DNA of 64,000 nt from Epiperipatus broadwayi (GCA_028023455.1 JAQFVV010006221.1:8349011-8413010), one strand, 5' to 3'. Positions 12,142-23,619 are shown, counted from the stretch's first letter. The notes: generated by a model not told the origin, from the letters alone. Numbers and translations: made by a program.

Positions 12142-13020
12142 TTAATAATTTTTGTCTCTCTTACACCTTACTAATCGATGATCACTTCCTGTGTTAAATT
12201 TATTAAGAACATTACAATCTTGAAATATGTATTTCCTGTTAGTCAAAATATAATCCAATTCTGCTGTATCTTCATTTGGATGCTTCCATGTCCATTTCCT
12301 TTTAACATTTTTCTCAAAAAAAGAATTCATAATATAAAGTAAAGTTTTTCTTTTTCTGCAAACTCCACAAGTCTATGTCCTCTCTCATTTCTATTACCAT
12401 AACCAAAATTACCCACAGCACTTTCATCTTTCATTTGTTTACCAATTCTAGCATTAAAGTCTCCCATAACAATTTTAAAATGTTGTTTACTCTGATCAAA
12501 AGCCTTTTGTACATCCATATAAAAATCTTCTACTACTTCATCACTATGAGAACTTGTTGGGGCATAAACCTGAATTATCTGCATTTGGTATCTGCTATTA
12601 AGTTGTATAACTAATCTTGCCACTCTGTCTGATATACCATCAATCTCCATAATATTGTTCTCCCACTTTTTATTTATAATGAATCCTACTCCACTTGTAT
12701 TTCCAATATTTGTGCCTTTATAATAGAGTATATGTCCACTTTTTAAATCAATTGTCTCTTCACCTTTTCTTCTAACTCCACAAAGTCCAATAATGTCCCA
12801 TTTAATATAAGAGTTCTTCTTCTAATTCTTGCAATCTTCCTTCACATGAAAGTGATCTGCAGTTGTAAGTACCTAAATAAAAAGTCATCATCAAATGGCA
12901 GCCTGGGTCCACAATCAGGGGATTCTTAGCACCCTCCGCCTTCGGCCACCAACCGCTGCCTTGGTTGGTGACTTTAGAACCTCTTGGGAATAAGGGCCAT
13001 GCTTTATTTTTGTCTGTCAT
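12142..13020 (-). pseudogene. LINE APE/EEP endonuclease domain, frameshifted
   Basis: Endonuclease that would nick target DNA to prime reverse transcription. Reading the minus strand from about 13020, an N-terminal segment gives YLGTYNCRSLSCEGRL, the first strand of the EEP fold. A second segment (12650-12327) carries VYAPTS and the active-site motif MGDFNARIG. A third (12330-12142) ends in the catalytic GSDHRLV, the SDH motif of EEP nucleases. The three pieces lie in registers 0, 2 and 0, so at least two indels separate them. The asparagine, aspartate and histidine catalytic residues are still visible. The true start codon is not determinable; the apparent starts are arbitrary. Confidence 0.85.
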
Positions 13021-13030
13021 AATTGTATAT

Positions 13031-13280
13031 ATGTATTGGAAAAATATTTATCATTTACACAAACATTTATTCTGCCTTATCAGGCACTGAGAAGAAAGAC
13101 CATGGTGTTTCTTGATCTTAAACTCAGACCATCCATGTTTGTATACTATATAAATAATCACATAGTAATAACAGCTGCAACGACAAGAACATATGGAGTG
13201 GACATTAGGAATTTGCTCTGCTCGGTTCCTTTAAGACCTCCAAGAGGAATCAAAGGGTCTCCTTTCAGTTAATAGCAAAC
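13031..13280 (-). other. Possible LINE 5' UTR or flank, relatively GC-rich
   Basis: Immediately upstream (minus strand) of the endonuclease start. Base composition is less AT-rich than the surroundings, and the plus strand has a 78-codon frame with no recognisable domain. Similarity with LINE copy 2 stops near 13030, so it is unclear whether this is 5' UTR missing from copy 2 or flanking DNA. Confidence 0.35.
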
Positions 13281-13699
13281 TCCTTTCTGCAGCCATACAT
13301 ATATAGATTCTTTTTAAAGAAGTTTCTGATATAATAAATGAACCAATCATATAGCTATGTATTCAAATTTTAAATTGTTTGTTAGCAATAGAACGTTTAT
13401 TAAGTTTGTTTCTTATGTTAGTTTCCACTGTCAAAATTTTAGCAAGCTGTTTTGTTTTTTCTTTAAAAAAAAACAAAAAAAAACCTTTATCAAAGAATGT
13501 AAAATGCATTAATATTATTAAGTCTTCTTCCAAATATGAAACAGTAATAATATTACCTTTAATTTATTATATTTCAGTGACGGAATTATCATAATTTTTA
13601 AAAATTATATTTGAAAGTTGAAGTGCAGTTTTATATAAGTCAAAAATGTGGATAACGAGGGGGGGGGGTGAGGCTAGATTATAGCATTAGTGACTGGAA

Positions 13700-14320
13700 G
13701 TTACAATTACAAACAATAAGAACTGACAAGGAGCATTGCCAATTGCTCAACAAGCTTTGTGATAAATGCTTAGCCAGAGAAAGTATTTAAAATATCTCTG
13801 TCAGGAACCCTTTCCCCTCCCAAACCTCTGATCATAGTTTCATGCTTTGGCACTCCTCAAAGAGGTGCTAGGATAGCTTCAGACACTAGATCTAAAAATA
13901 TCAACCCAAAGCCAGCATTTATCTAAAAGTTTATCTATTGAGTGGAAAATCTGAAATTTTCAGACACCTACATGTCTTCAAACCCAGCTATCCAACTCAA
14001 ATAGCTATATGGGGGCTGAGATATGGTTTGGCTGAAGATCTCTCAGCCCCATATAGCTATTTGAGTTGGATAGCTGGGTATGAAGACATGTAGATGTCTG
14101 AAAATTTCAGACTTTCCACTCAATAGATAACTTATAGATAAATGCTGGCTTTGGGTTGGTATTTTTAGATCTAGTGTCTGAAGCTATCCTAGCACCTCTC
14201 TAAGGAGTGCCAAAGCATGAAACCATGGTCAGAGGTTTGGGGGCTTTCTCTGGCTAAGCATTTGTCACAAAGCTTGTTGAGCAATTGACAATGCTCATTG
14301 TTTATATCTTACAAGTTTAA
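13700..14320. mobile_element. Large foldback (two ~300-bp inverted arms)
   Basis: Left arm (about 13700-14022) and right arm (about 14039-14320) are inverted complements over nearly their whole length. Shared words include atttgagttggatagctggg, gaagacatgtagatgtctga and aagctatcctagcacctctc read from the right arm. The turn lies at about 14023-14038. The arms differ by scattered substitutions and one left-arm insertion (about 13785-13810, tttaaaatatctctgtcaggaac). No ORF and no convincing TSD found. It is longer and less AT-rich than its surroundings. Confidence 0.8.
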
Positions 14321-14324
14321 GAAA

Positions 14325-15260
14325 ATTGGGTCATGTGATCTATGACTCTTTATTTGACTATTTAACAAGTGCTGAAGTTTGCTAAGAAGATTTTAAAAAC
14401 TAAGAACAAGTAGCATAGTTGGAAAAATTTGTTAATAAAAAACAATAATATATATGACAATGATATTAATAACATAATTTTTTTTTTAAAAAAGTATTTA
14501 TTTAATAAAAATAAAATTTGTATACGTAATATATTATTTGTTATATAAGAACTTAAAAAAATCAATAAAATGCAATAGCTATTTGCAATATAAATATCTA
14601 TGCAAGCATTAAAATTTTAAAACTAAATTGTATACAATCCATATTTAAAAATAATCTGTTTCTATTGGTCAGTTAAATTAAAATCAAATTTGAACTAAGT
14701 TTCAAAAATTGTTCAACTTCTAGCAATAACTTGTTATAAAATGAAAAATTTATCCTCTTTATGGTTTAATGGAATAATAGAGTAATGAACTTTAAATTTT
14801 AAAATTCATGAATCATGGTTCAGATTCGATCACTCACAATTTTCAAATTTCTTTGAATTTTACTGTGTATATTAAGATTTCGTTAAAAACTGTATTTGAT
14901 TTTGTGCATTGAAAATTATCTTAAAAAAAAAAAAAATCAACTGACTCATACATGTAATGTTTATTCTGGGAAGAAAATATACTGACTAGAAAAAAAAAAA
15001 TTAGTATGGGGAAACAAAATTATTTTAGTGATAAATTATGAATTAGGAAATTGTGGCAGAGTTATTGACTGTTTTAAATATACTTCAAATTTCAAAAAGC
15101 TAGCAAATGTCTTTTAACTAAAGGAGATATTTATTTCTCTCTGGGACATAAAGAAATAAAAAAGGGAAAGTTATTTTATACATTCCTGTCATTGTAGTTA
15201 TTATTATTATACAACTATTCACATGGTGAATGAATATGGATGAATGACTCATAAACTTAC
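14325..15260. other. Gene-free AT-rich stretch
   Basis: One 67-codon frame, no domain, no repeat family recognised. Confidence 0.5.
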
Positions 15261-15267
15261 ATGAGCA

Positions 15268-15465
15268 AATGGTTGCATTAGATCCTTAGACCTAGGTGCA
15301 GTGCTCTCAGATTGAAAACTCCTCACTGATGAAAGCCATAAGCTAGAAACTAGTTTGGGGATATTGAATGAATAGGCACTAAATGGGAATTTTATGCACA
15401 AACCTTCCTGTATCCGTTGATTGTTAAGACTTGCACTGGATAACACTACTGCATGGAGAGTTTGT
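15268..15465 (+). mobile_element. Family A retrozyme-like element, 5'-truncated copy
   Basis: Contains the family A backbone in order: ttgcattagatcc, gtgcagtgctctcag, the hammerhead core with CTGATGA (15326-15332) and GAAAC (15346-15350), ttggggatattga, ttatgcacaaaccttc, and the 3' end catggagagtttg. The stem II region is AAGC/GCT-like and the cleavage triplet is GTT. No inverted arm and no clear TSD in this copy. Confidence 0.75.
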
Positions 15466-15469
15466 TACT

Positions 15470-18400
15470 GCTAATATGCTGATGTAGGAAACTAATGTCC
15501 TTGCAAATCTGAGTTCAAAAGAAATCAACAAACAAAACAAGCAAACAAAAAAAACATTATAATATTTTTTATTGGAAACATGGCAAATATTAATCCATTT
15601 TTTGGTTTGATGTTGAGGGCAGAATATCTATGTAAAAAAGAATCTACAAGATGACTGAATGAGGTGAGAAAGATTGTGATGTGAAGATAGAATGTGATAG
15701 ATTGGAATCACTGAATTAATGTCGCATAGACTTTCATCTTACAGTTTATCAATAATGTTTGAAAATATTAATGATAATATTAAAGAAGGAGAATAAGTGC
15801 TGTATAAAAATAAAAGTTATAAAGATTGACAGATCTGTAAATGTAAAGTAAGAGCAAATTATTAAAAACACTGATGCACTAAGATATTATGAGGGAAATA
15901 ATTAAAAAATTAACAAATATATTCGATGGACCATTTTTTTTAAGTATTTAGAAATTTTATTAAAGAAAGAGGTAGAGATGAAAAATGGGGTGGGGGGATG
16001 ATAAGAGGAAGGGTTAAAAAGGGAGGGTAAAGGGGAGAGGAGAAAGAGAGAAGAGAGAAAGAGAAATAATAGATGTGGAAAAGGGAGCATAAAGCGGAGA
16101 GAAAGTTTTTAATAAATCTTTTTTTTCCCCCAATTTAGAGAGCAAAAGACTAGCTAGTAAAATGATTCATTTATAGGAGGATAATAAAGAAGGTGGTGGG
16201 GTGCAATAATTTCAAAAATGTTGAATATGAAGAACAACAAAAAGCTGACAAAATGATAAATTAAGATGAAAAGTTTTGGAATATGTAGAAGATGAAAATA
16301 AAATAAAAAGGAATATAAAGATATATAGAGTATTCAAAAAGCAACAACGACAACAATCAAAAGAATAAAGAAGTGATTTCATGATAATGGAAAGGTTTGT
16401 TGATATGAAGAATGAAGTATAAATAAATAAATAGCAAACTCATAATTTTCATTGGGCAAATGATATATATAGAGAGAGATAAAATATTTACTTTTAATAA
16501 AAGTAAACCACTCACGGAAACGCGGTTCTTTATTGGCATCATTAGTACAGATTTTCTTTCTTATAAGAAAAAGATTTTAATAATTCTAAAAGTAAATTAA
16601 TGAGAGTGAAGAAATCTTTGCTTCACGCAGTCGTAACTGTTTTTATAAACCAGATTTATATTAATTAAGAGTTTGTTTCTTTACAGTTCACATCTGCTCA
16701 AATTAAGCTGAAGGTCTAATTGAAGCTGCTTCGTCATTTGAAACATATTTTTTTGTTATTGTTTCTGAAACTTTAAATTATATTTTCTAGCGAAAACTTA
16801 TATATTTTTAATGCTAGCATAATTTTATCATCATCATCATCATTATTGGGAATGAGTTTAAACTTTGTTAAAAGAATAGCTTACCATTGTGCACAAAGTT
16901 CACAAGTTCGAATTGCAAGATTCTACAATAATCAATAACAGTAACAATAAAATTATCTAAGGTAGCCATAATAGAAGCAATGGTCTGAATATTATTTTTG
17001 TGTCTTCTTGTGGAGAGAACTTAAAATTGTATTGATCGACTTTGGCTAATGTTAACTCATAGCTGATATATCCTCTTTTGCAATAGCTCTTTGATAGAAG
17101 AAACTTATTAGTAGTTTATTTCACTGTGAGTTAAAGGGATGAAGAGTTCAATCATATTGATATGATATCTCGCAGCTTTAAGATTATAATTACAAAACAA
17201 TTGTTGAATATGATCCAGATTGCAGTTAACTCAATTACCTGAAAGATATCTTTGGTAACTTTTTATCCTTAAAAATTGGGAAGTCTGTAAGTATTTGTCA
17301 AGTGATTTAAGTCTTTTATCCAATGGCAATACTATCAGGAATATTTAAGCCTTGGAGTAAATTTCTATTTGCTAAAACAGTGAAAAATTATCACCATTTA
17401 GTATAGACTTTATTGAAGTATAATCTGAAAAGTGATTATGCTTCTTTATTATTTTAACAATTTTCAAATACCATATATCCTGCTTTGTAGAAAAGACTGG
17501 TTAAACTTGTGTTTTGCATGAAAGCAGATCTGATAAAGTTTATACATGTACTCATAATTCATTAGTCTTTAATCCATTATACTAAGTTGAATTCACTCCA
17601 TATTTTTGTCCTTTTTATTAGCTTTTATATAAATTATAGAAGTATCTCCATTAGTGATGTTGATAGAAAATAGTGAAATGAAATAAAATATAATTAGAAA
17701 AAGAATTTATTAATACTACAATTATATGAAATAAATGATTGACATTAGGTGTATTATTATTACACAGCACAAATAGATAAAGTTCTCCATTCCATAATAT
17801 TATTCATTTTTAAATAAGTAACTTTCAGATTGCAGTTACATTTTTGACCATGACGTAGAAAATACAAATGGCTAACTAAGAGCAAGCTAATCAAATAATC
17901 TATTTCTATATACTGATGTCTCACAACAGTAAGTTTTTAAAATATCAACACAATGTCCTAGATACTGATTTTTGAGGAAATCTTCTCGTTAAAATGTTTA
18001 TATTTTTCAATATTTATTTTTAATCCCCCCCCCCCCCAGGGGCAGACAAATTTCAAGAGCGATAAATGGTTTAAACATAATCAATTAAATCCACTAAATG
18101 TCATTGCCAATTATTAAAAGTTGATTTCATTTTGTAAAATCAATAATCTGTTTTTAGAATTACTTATAATTGTTATAAATAAATCAATAATTGTCTATAA
18201 TGCAAATTGTACACCCAGTATAGCTATGTGTTATACAGAAAAGAAAAATTCTAGAATAATAGTAATATTTAGCTAAGCACACTTTCAGTACTGTGTACCA
18301 AAATCATAGTGATTTAACTAAAACAATTGGTTAATATTCCAATGCAACAAGCCTAATGATAGGAAGAGGAAGATAACAGAGACCTGGTTCATTGCTAAAT

Positions 18401-19710
18401 TTAATATTACTACCAATCAAAGAAACACAAATGTCCCACTGAGCATGCAATTAACTTTTGCTCTATTTATATCTTTCAAGAATTTTGATTAACCAATTAG
18501 AATATAGTTTACTAACAGTAATTAATATAGATGGTTTTTAAGAAATAAGTTTTAGCTTATCTTCTAATTATTTTTTTCTTAAATTCTTCTGCACACAGAT
18601 ATTAACTTAATCCTTTCTTTACATTTTTATAAGCCATTATAATCTCTTTTTTTTAATGATTAATACATTTAAAAACTAATTAATTTTGCACTTTACAAAT
18701 ATAAACAATGTAAAATATATATCAGTAATTTGAACCTCAGTTTATGTGTTTATATCTACTAATATAAATGCATAAATTACAATAATAATTTTAAAAAAAG
18801 GATATAATATAATTCCAAACAAAACTTGGATAATCCATATAATACTGACAGAAGATTGACTTATTTCTTCACAAACTAAAATATGTAATTTTTTACTGTG
18901 ACTTAGATCATGTTATATAAAACTATAAATTTAATATAACTTATCCATGTGTCTATAATGTGACAATATATTGAAACATGAATTAAGGAAGAACTGAATC
19001 TGTGTATATTTAAAGAAATACAACTGCTTTTAAATAGAAAGGTCTTTTGAACAACTCTCCCAGGATGAAGTGAAGGAGAAATATTACTAGGTTTGTCAAC
19101 ACTAAATGATGAGGATTATAGTAATTTTACTCTTTAAATAAACATTTTTAGACATCTATTCATTAATCAATATTAAATGGCTAATTAGATTGGATATCTG
19201 AAAGAAAAATTCTAAATGTGTTTGGCATATGAAATTGTTGTATACTTATCTGACCAAATTGTGGTTATGTCAGGCAGATGTGCTAATAATTAAGCCATAA
19301 GGCCTTTTATATTTATATATGAATATTCTAATTATTACAATGAGAAGTAAACATTAGATGGGTTTTTTTTTTTGTTTTTGACAGATATAGAAGTATGATT
19401 TCAGTTAATTTATGACAATTTTTTTCAAATGAAATGACTACAACTTTCACATCAGCATTATTCCTGGATTGGATCAACATCTCATATCTCAAACATTATA
19501 AATTTTAATGCCTGCTTGTTGACAATTTATTAAGTTGGATTTGATCACAAAGATTACTTTATCATGTGATCATTCTATCCATAAATGACTACCATTTTTG
19601 CAATAAAGATGTAGTTAAGCTACTACAATACAGATGAAAAGATATTCATAAATTAAAATCATAAAATATGAATATTTAAAATAATTATAATTATGCATTT
19701 CAATAGTGCT
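15470..19710. other. Gene-free AT-rich stretch with a polypurine tract
   Basis: No domain or ORF above 62 codons. A strongly purine-biased block lies at about 15965-16095 on the plus strand (G-rich and A-rich words with few pyrimidines). An (ATC)n run occurs at 16829-16842 and a C9 run at 18027-18038. I see no gene. Confidence 0.55.
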
Positions 19711-19714
19711 TTAA

Positions 19715-20240
19715 ACATTATATATGTTACTGGCAAAGTATGAAAAACAGCATTGTATAGAACAGGGGTCCCCAACCCTATGCCCACGGGCACCATGGCA
19801 CCCGTAGACCATTTTATGTGTGCTCGCCGCTATCCTAACATGATAAATTATTTATCTGATACAAATAAATTTAATTTTTAAAATTTCTTATAAATTATTG
19901 CATTATATTGTAATCAAATTGTAGGGCATACTATATTTTTACAGTGTAAATAAATATTTTTTTGTACATTATGTGTATTATTTATTAACAATATCCAACT
20001 ATAAATTGACATTAAAAAAATAAATGGTGCTCACCACTTGGCTGGTATTATAGAATGTGCTCTTAAGTGCAAAAAGGTTGGGGACTCCTGGTATAGAATG
20101 TCTAGAATTTTATATAATGCCAAAAGCAGAATGTCCAAGTATGAAATGCTTAGATTTTCACACATTTTCTAGATATTTTATAAAACACCAAAAGAAAAGA
20201 AACAAAGTATAAATTACTCTCAGCAATGATGTTTGACAAG
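19715..20240 (+). repeat. Family F repeat copy, split by a hAT insertion
   Basis: Carries ggcaaagtatgaaaaacagc, then after the inserted hAT element tatagaatgtctagaatttt and gcagaatgtccaagtatg. The minus strand of 22310-22495 and of 23620-23820 has the same words (for example gcagacattgtacacaaagc). Joined across the hAT it reads as one ~180-bp unit. No coding content, class unknown. Confidence 0.55.
19763..20090. mobile_element. Non-autonomous hAT element, 8-bp TSD
   Basis: Terminal inverted repeats CAGGGGTCCCCAACC (start) and GGTTGGGGACTCCTG (end) differ at one position. Exact 8-bp target duplication gtatagaa flanks it at 19755-19762 and 20091-20098. These are the defining marks of the hAT superfamily. 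The interior has no transposase frame, so it must have been moved in trans. The GC-rich ends stand out from the AT-rich surroundings. Confidence 0.93.
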
Positions 20241-21106
20241 TTTAACACATAATTAGTAAAATTAGTGACTGAAATTGTTAATAAATCTTATGTATACATT
20301 TTAAAGTTAATTAAAGAAAAGTAGAAAGACATTTAGCAAGAAATTTCTTTCATTCTTGAAGTTTATATGATTTTAAAATCTTTCACTCTTGGTACTTTAC
20401 TTCCAAAATAATAGTGTAAAAATGCTATCATTTTTTTTCCTGGCTTGTTTGATATTTATATAAAATTTAGTATTTCACTATTATCATCACATGCTATCAT
20501 CCTACTATTAGGTTTTTTTCATCAGCGGGATTATCAAGAAATAACGGTGCCAATATAGTACATGCTTGACGCCATTTTTAATTTTATAATTCACCCAAAA
20601 TTCCCGCTGACACATTCAAGTAATCGATTATCAACATGTGGTTTCAAAAAATGGTGGTTACAAAATCACAAATTTCATTATTAATTAAAAATCAAAATAC
20701 AAAGTTTGCAATTGTCATCAAGTATTTAAAAATCAAAATTCTAATTTTGATCAATATTTAACATTTAATAATAAAAAAAAAAAAAATTATGTGAGTAAAT
20801 ATTTTGCATTAACATATGTTACTGCAATTTACATAAATCATTCAAAAATCAAAATACAATTTATGTTTGTCATAAATCTATGAAAGAAATCAAAAAGCAA
20901 TTTACATTTTTTACTTTTAAAAAAATAAAAAACAAGTAATCAACAATAGCAAACAAAGAATTTCTGGTAAAAAAAAACAACCTAAAAGACTATTATTTGT
21001 AAAAATAATATGCTGTATTTTGTATATTATAAGTTATAATCTTTTGGTATATTTATGAAAAGTAGGTTAATTAGGTTTTTTATTTTTTATTTTAAAGTAA
21101 AAAATA

Positions 21107-21408
21107 AGACAATTTATTATATATAACTGTAATATTAATAAACCAATAAGCTAATGCACATGCACTTTGTAGATGTAACTATATAAATGAATACTCCCGC
21201 TTTTTCAAACACAAAATAAAGTCTTTGGAAAAAGTACATTTGGGTTGCAAAGATAGATGGATTCATTCTATCTATTCCCAAAGACTTTATCTTGTGTTTG
21301 AAAAAGTGGGAGTATTCATTTATATAGTTACATCTACAAAGCGCATATGCATTAGCTTATTAATATTACAGTTATTAAACATCGCGCTATATAAATAAAT
21401 TGTCTTGT
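21107..21408. mobile_element. Family C palindrome inside the 1.5-kb foldback
   Basis: Ends are aagacaatttatt and aataaattgtctt. The arms pair through ctgtaatattaataa, gctaatgcacatgc, and gatgtaactatataaatgaa to a central hairpin around agatagatggattcattcta. The right side retains catcgcgctatata, the tail word of family C; the left side has lost it. Related copies are at 7.8 kb, 21.5 kb, 46.0 kb and possibly 42.7 kb. Confidence 0.75.
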
Positions 21409-21529
21409 TTATATATGTTTAATTTAATAGGAATGACTTATCGTAAATTCTAGAAATTTCGCGTCATTCATTTACGTAGTAATAAAGTAATTTAAAGTGA
21501 TCAATTAATATTTTCATGTTCTCATTTCC

Positions 21530-21700
21530 AAATACTTAAGATTTGCCCATATATAAACATTTGGGTTGAAAAGATAGATGGATTCATTCTATCTTTTCCC
21601 AAAGACTTTATCTTGTGTTTGAAAAAATGGGAGTATTCATTTATATAGTTACATCTACAAAGCGCATGTGCATTAGCTTATTGGCTTATTAATATTAAAG
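21530..21700 (+). mobile_element. Family C partial copy (right half)
   Basis: Repeats the right half of the neighbouring palindrome almost word for word: aagatagatggattcattct, cccaaagactttatcttgtg, ttcatttatatagttacatc, aaagcgcatgtgcattagct. It starts with aaatacttaagatttgccca, as in the 46-kb copy, so it preserves internal sequence that the 21.1-kb copy has deleted. Confidence 0.7.
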
Positions 21701-22309
21701 TAGAAAATGTAAACTGCCTTTTAATTTTTTTCATATGCTTATAACAAATGTAAATTGCATTTTGATTTTTGAAAGATTTATGTAAATTGCGATAACATAT
21801 GTTAATGCAAAGTATTTACTCACATGATTTGATTTTTATTTTTTATTAAATGTTAAATACTGATCAAAATTAGGATTTTGATTTTTAAATACTCGATGAC
21901 AATTGCAAACTTTGCATTTTGATTTTTTAATTAATAATGAAATTTGAAGTTTTGTAACCACCATTTTTTAAAACCACATGTTAATAATCAATGTTATTTA
22001 TCACTTTGATGTGTCAGTGGGGGTTTTGGGTGAGTTAAAAAATTCAAAATGGCATCAAGCATGTACTATATTGGCACTGAAATAACAATCATGCCACATT
22101 TGAAATTAATAAAGTTAAACTCCACTATAATACCAGAAATTCTATGTATAAATAAATGTTTATTGTTTATTAAAAACAAAAAAAAGAACATTATTTTTGA
22201 CAGTTTATTTTGTTCTAGTATTTTATGACAAAGATTAAATATAAAAAATCTCATATTTTAAATTTTGTATTTCTTACATTTTTCCATGGATCTGTTCGAT
22301 AAAAACCTT

Positions 22310-22495
22310 TTTATATTTTGCCAAAAAATTACATGTCATTCTTTATAATGTCTAAATATTCTATATAATGTCTAGGAAAAGTATGTAAAAAATAAAAATA
22401 AACATGAAATTTTATACTTTGCCCAAAATGTCATGCTTTGTGTACAATGTCTGCTTTTTTGACTTTGCAAATAACATATATAAAAAGTAGAGAAT
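22310..22495 (-). repeat. Family F repeat copy
   Basis: On the minus strand it reads tttgcaaagtcaaaaaagca, gacattgtacacaaagc, then gacattatatagaatattta. It matches the copies at 19.7 kb (opposite strand) and 23.6 kb. With the 19.7-kb copy it forms an outer inverted pair around the 1.5-kb foldback. Confidence 0.5.
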
Positions 22496-22791
22496 ATTGG
22501 AGATACAATTTAAAAAATTTTCCAGAGTGTATATCTGTTTCAAAAATTATTTTATTAATATATACAGCATAATAAATATCATGAATCTACTCTAAAACAA
22601 AAGTTTATATAAATAAAATAAAGCTAAAATGGTACAGTATTCACAATATATGATCCTCCGCTCCTATTGGTATAGGATTGCACCAATTTTTACATTAAAA
22701 GTAATATTACATACACACAGTTTAACCTTAATATTTCACTTTCTATTTAATAATAGCTAGATAGTCATTTGATTATTAATAGCAGAAGAAA

Positions 22792-23116
22792 TTAAAATAG
22801 GCAAAACTCTCCATACAGTAGTGCCACTCAGTGCAAGCCAGAATAATCAATGGATGCCAGAAGGCTTGTGCATATTTAGTGCCTACTCATCCAATATCCC
22901 CAGACTAGTTTCTGGCTATTGGCCTTCGTCAGTGTGGAGCTTTGGATCTGAGAGCACTGCACCTAGATCTTAGGATCTAATGCAACCTTCCAGCAGCCAT
23001 CTTTTATATCTACTCAACTACAAAACTATGAGAATAAGTGGCACTACTGTATGGAGAGTTTTGCCTATTTTAATAACAGTTCTGAGCAACCAAAAGAAAT
23101 GGTGATCATGTGATGT
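22792..23116 (-). mobile_element. Family A retrozyme-like element, foldback copy
   Basis: Both ends carry the arm gcaaaactctccatacagta and its complement (22801-22826 and about 23039-23069). The one-sided tail ending ggtgatcatgtgatg lies on the right (23100-23114). The family backbone and an intact hammerhead core are on the minus strand. Imperfect flanks (ttaatagcagaag and ttaatagaagag) may be a decayed TSD. Confidence 0.75.
22890..22946 (-). ncRNA. Type I hammerhead motif (family A), core intact
   Basis: Minus strand: CTGACGA (22926-22932), short stem II GGC/GCC with an A-A apposition at its base, GAAAC (22908-22912), a two-nucleotide helix III loop TA, and cleavage triplet GTC (22903-22905). 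Stem I pairs TGGGGA and TTGGA downstream of the cut with CTCCACA and TCCAAA upstream, with an internal loop between. The core fits CUGANGA...GAAA...NUH. The A-A apposition in stem II makes activity less certain than for family E. Confidence 0.65.
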
Positions 23117-23619
23117 TTAATAGAAGAGTAGCTAGATTATTTATAAGCCAACATTCTAAAACAATCTTTTGTCTACTTATGATCTGTAAAAATTTCCAAA
23201 GATTCAAGCAGCAGTTAAAGCACAAATTCCAAGACATGGGTACAGTGGGTAAATACATAACCACTATATCATGTTGACATTGATACACACATATAGGCAC
23301 ACAGAAATATGGATAGATGAACTATTTTGGGATCTTTAATATTACAGTAAATAGATCTTATTTTTATTATTTAAGTTAGATTATAGATTTTTTTGAAAAA
23401 AGTTTCGTTGGTAATTCAATATTAGCATCTGTACTAAAAATTAAACAATCATCCTTCATGATACACTAATAACAGTAACTTCTAATATAAAAGTTATTAG
23501 TAGGAAAATGGATAAAAGATATTAAAATTGTGGACTCGAAAATTTATCACGTTTATGCAAATAATATAAGATTCTTTAAAGTAAAGCGGAAATATTTGCC
23601 CTCTTTTTAAAAAATATGT

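Larger units (their letters stand above)
10084..13030 (-). mobile_element. Near full-length LINE (RTE/craniofacial-type), copy 1, decayed
   Basis: The minus strand encodes, in order, an EEP (APE-type) endonuclease, a linker, a reverse transcriptase and a C-terminal domain, in at least four different reading-frame registers. The 3' end is a short (TGA/ATG)n-type tail (atcatcatcatcatcat on the plus strand at about 10083-10097), a simple-repeat tail as in many RTE and related LINEs. The 5' limit is set near 13030 because alignment with LINE copy 2 (37740-40600) fades there; 13031-13270 may still be 5' UTR. Frameshifts and stops make it non-autonomous. Clade name is from remembered motif style, not a search. 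Confidence 0.85.
20546..22078. mobile_element. 1.5-kb foldback DNA element with ~380-bp inverted arms and 8-bp TSD
   Basis: The exact 8-bp repeat gaaataac flanks it (20538-20545 and 22079-22086). The ends are GGTGCCAATATAGTACATGC and its near-perfect complement. Left arm (to about 20925) and right arm (from about 21700) pair over ~380 bp, with shared words such as cacccaaaattcccgctgac and ttattaattaaaaatcaaaa. The centre is filled by family C palindromes. An 8-bp TSD is typical of hAT-type elements, but the ends lack the CAG start, so superfamily is open. No transposase frame is present. Confidence 0.8.

Noticed and set aside
13700-14320. A hammerhead at the foldback centre (ggctgaagatc)
   Set aside because: CTGAAGA is present by chance at the turn, but no GAAA box or stem II follows.
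18027-18040. Homopolymer C/G runs (18.03, 37.27, 55.10, 60.16, 61.37 kb) as regulatory or G-quadruplex sites
   Set aside because: Isolated single runs without the spacing of a quadruplex; more likely slippage or assembly-prone homopolymers.
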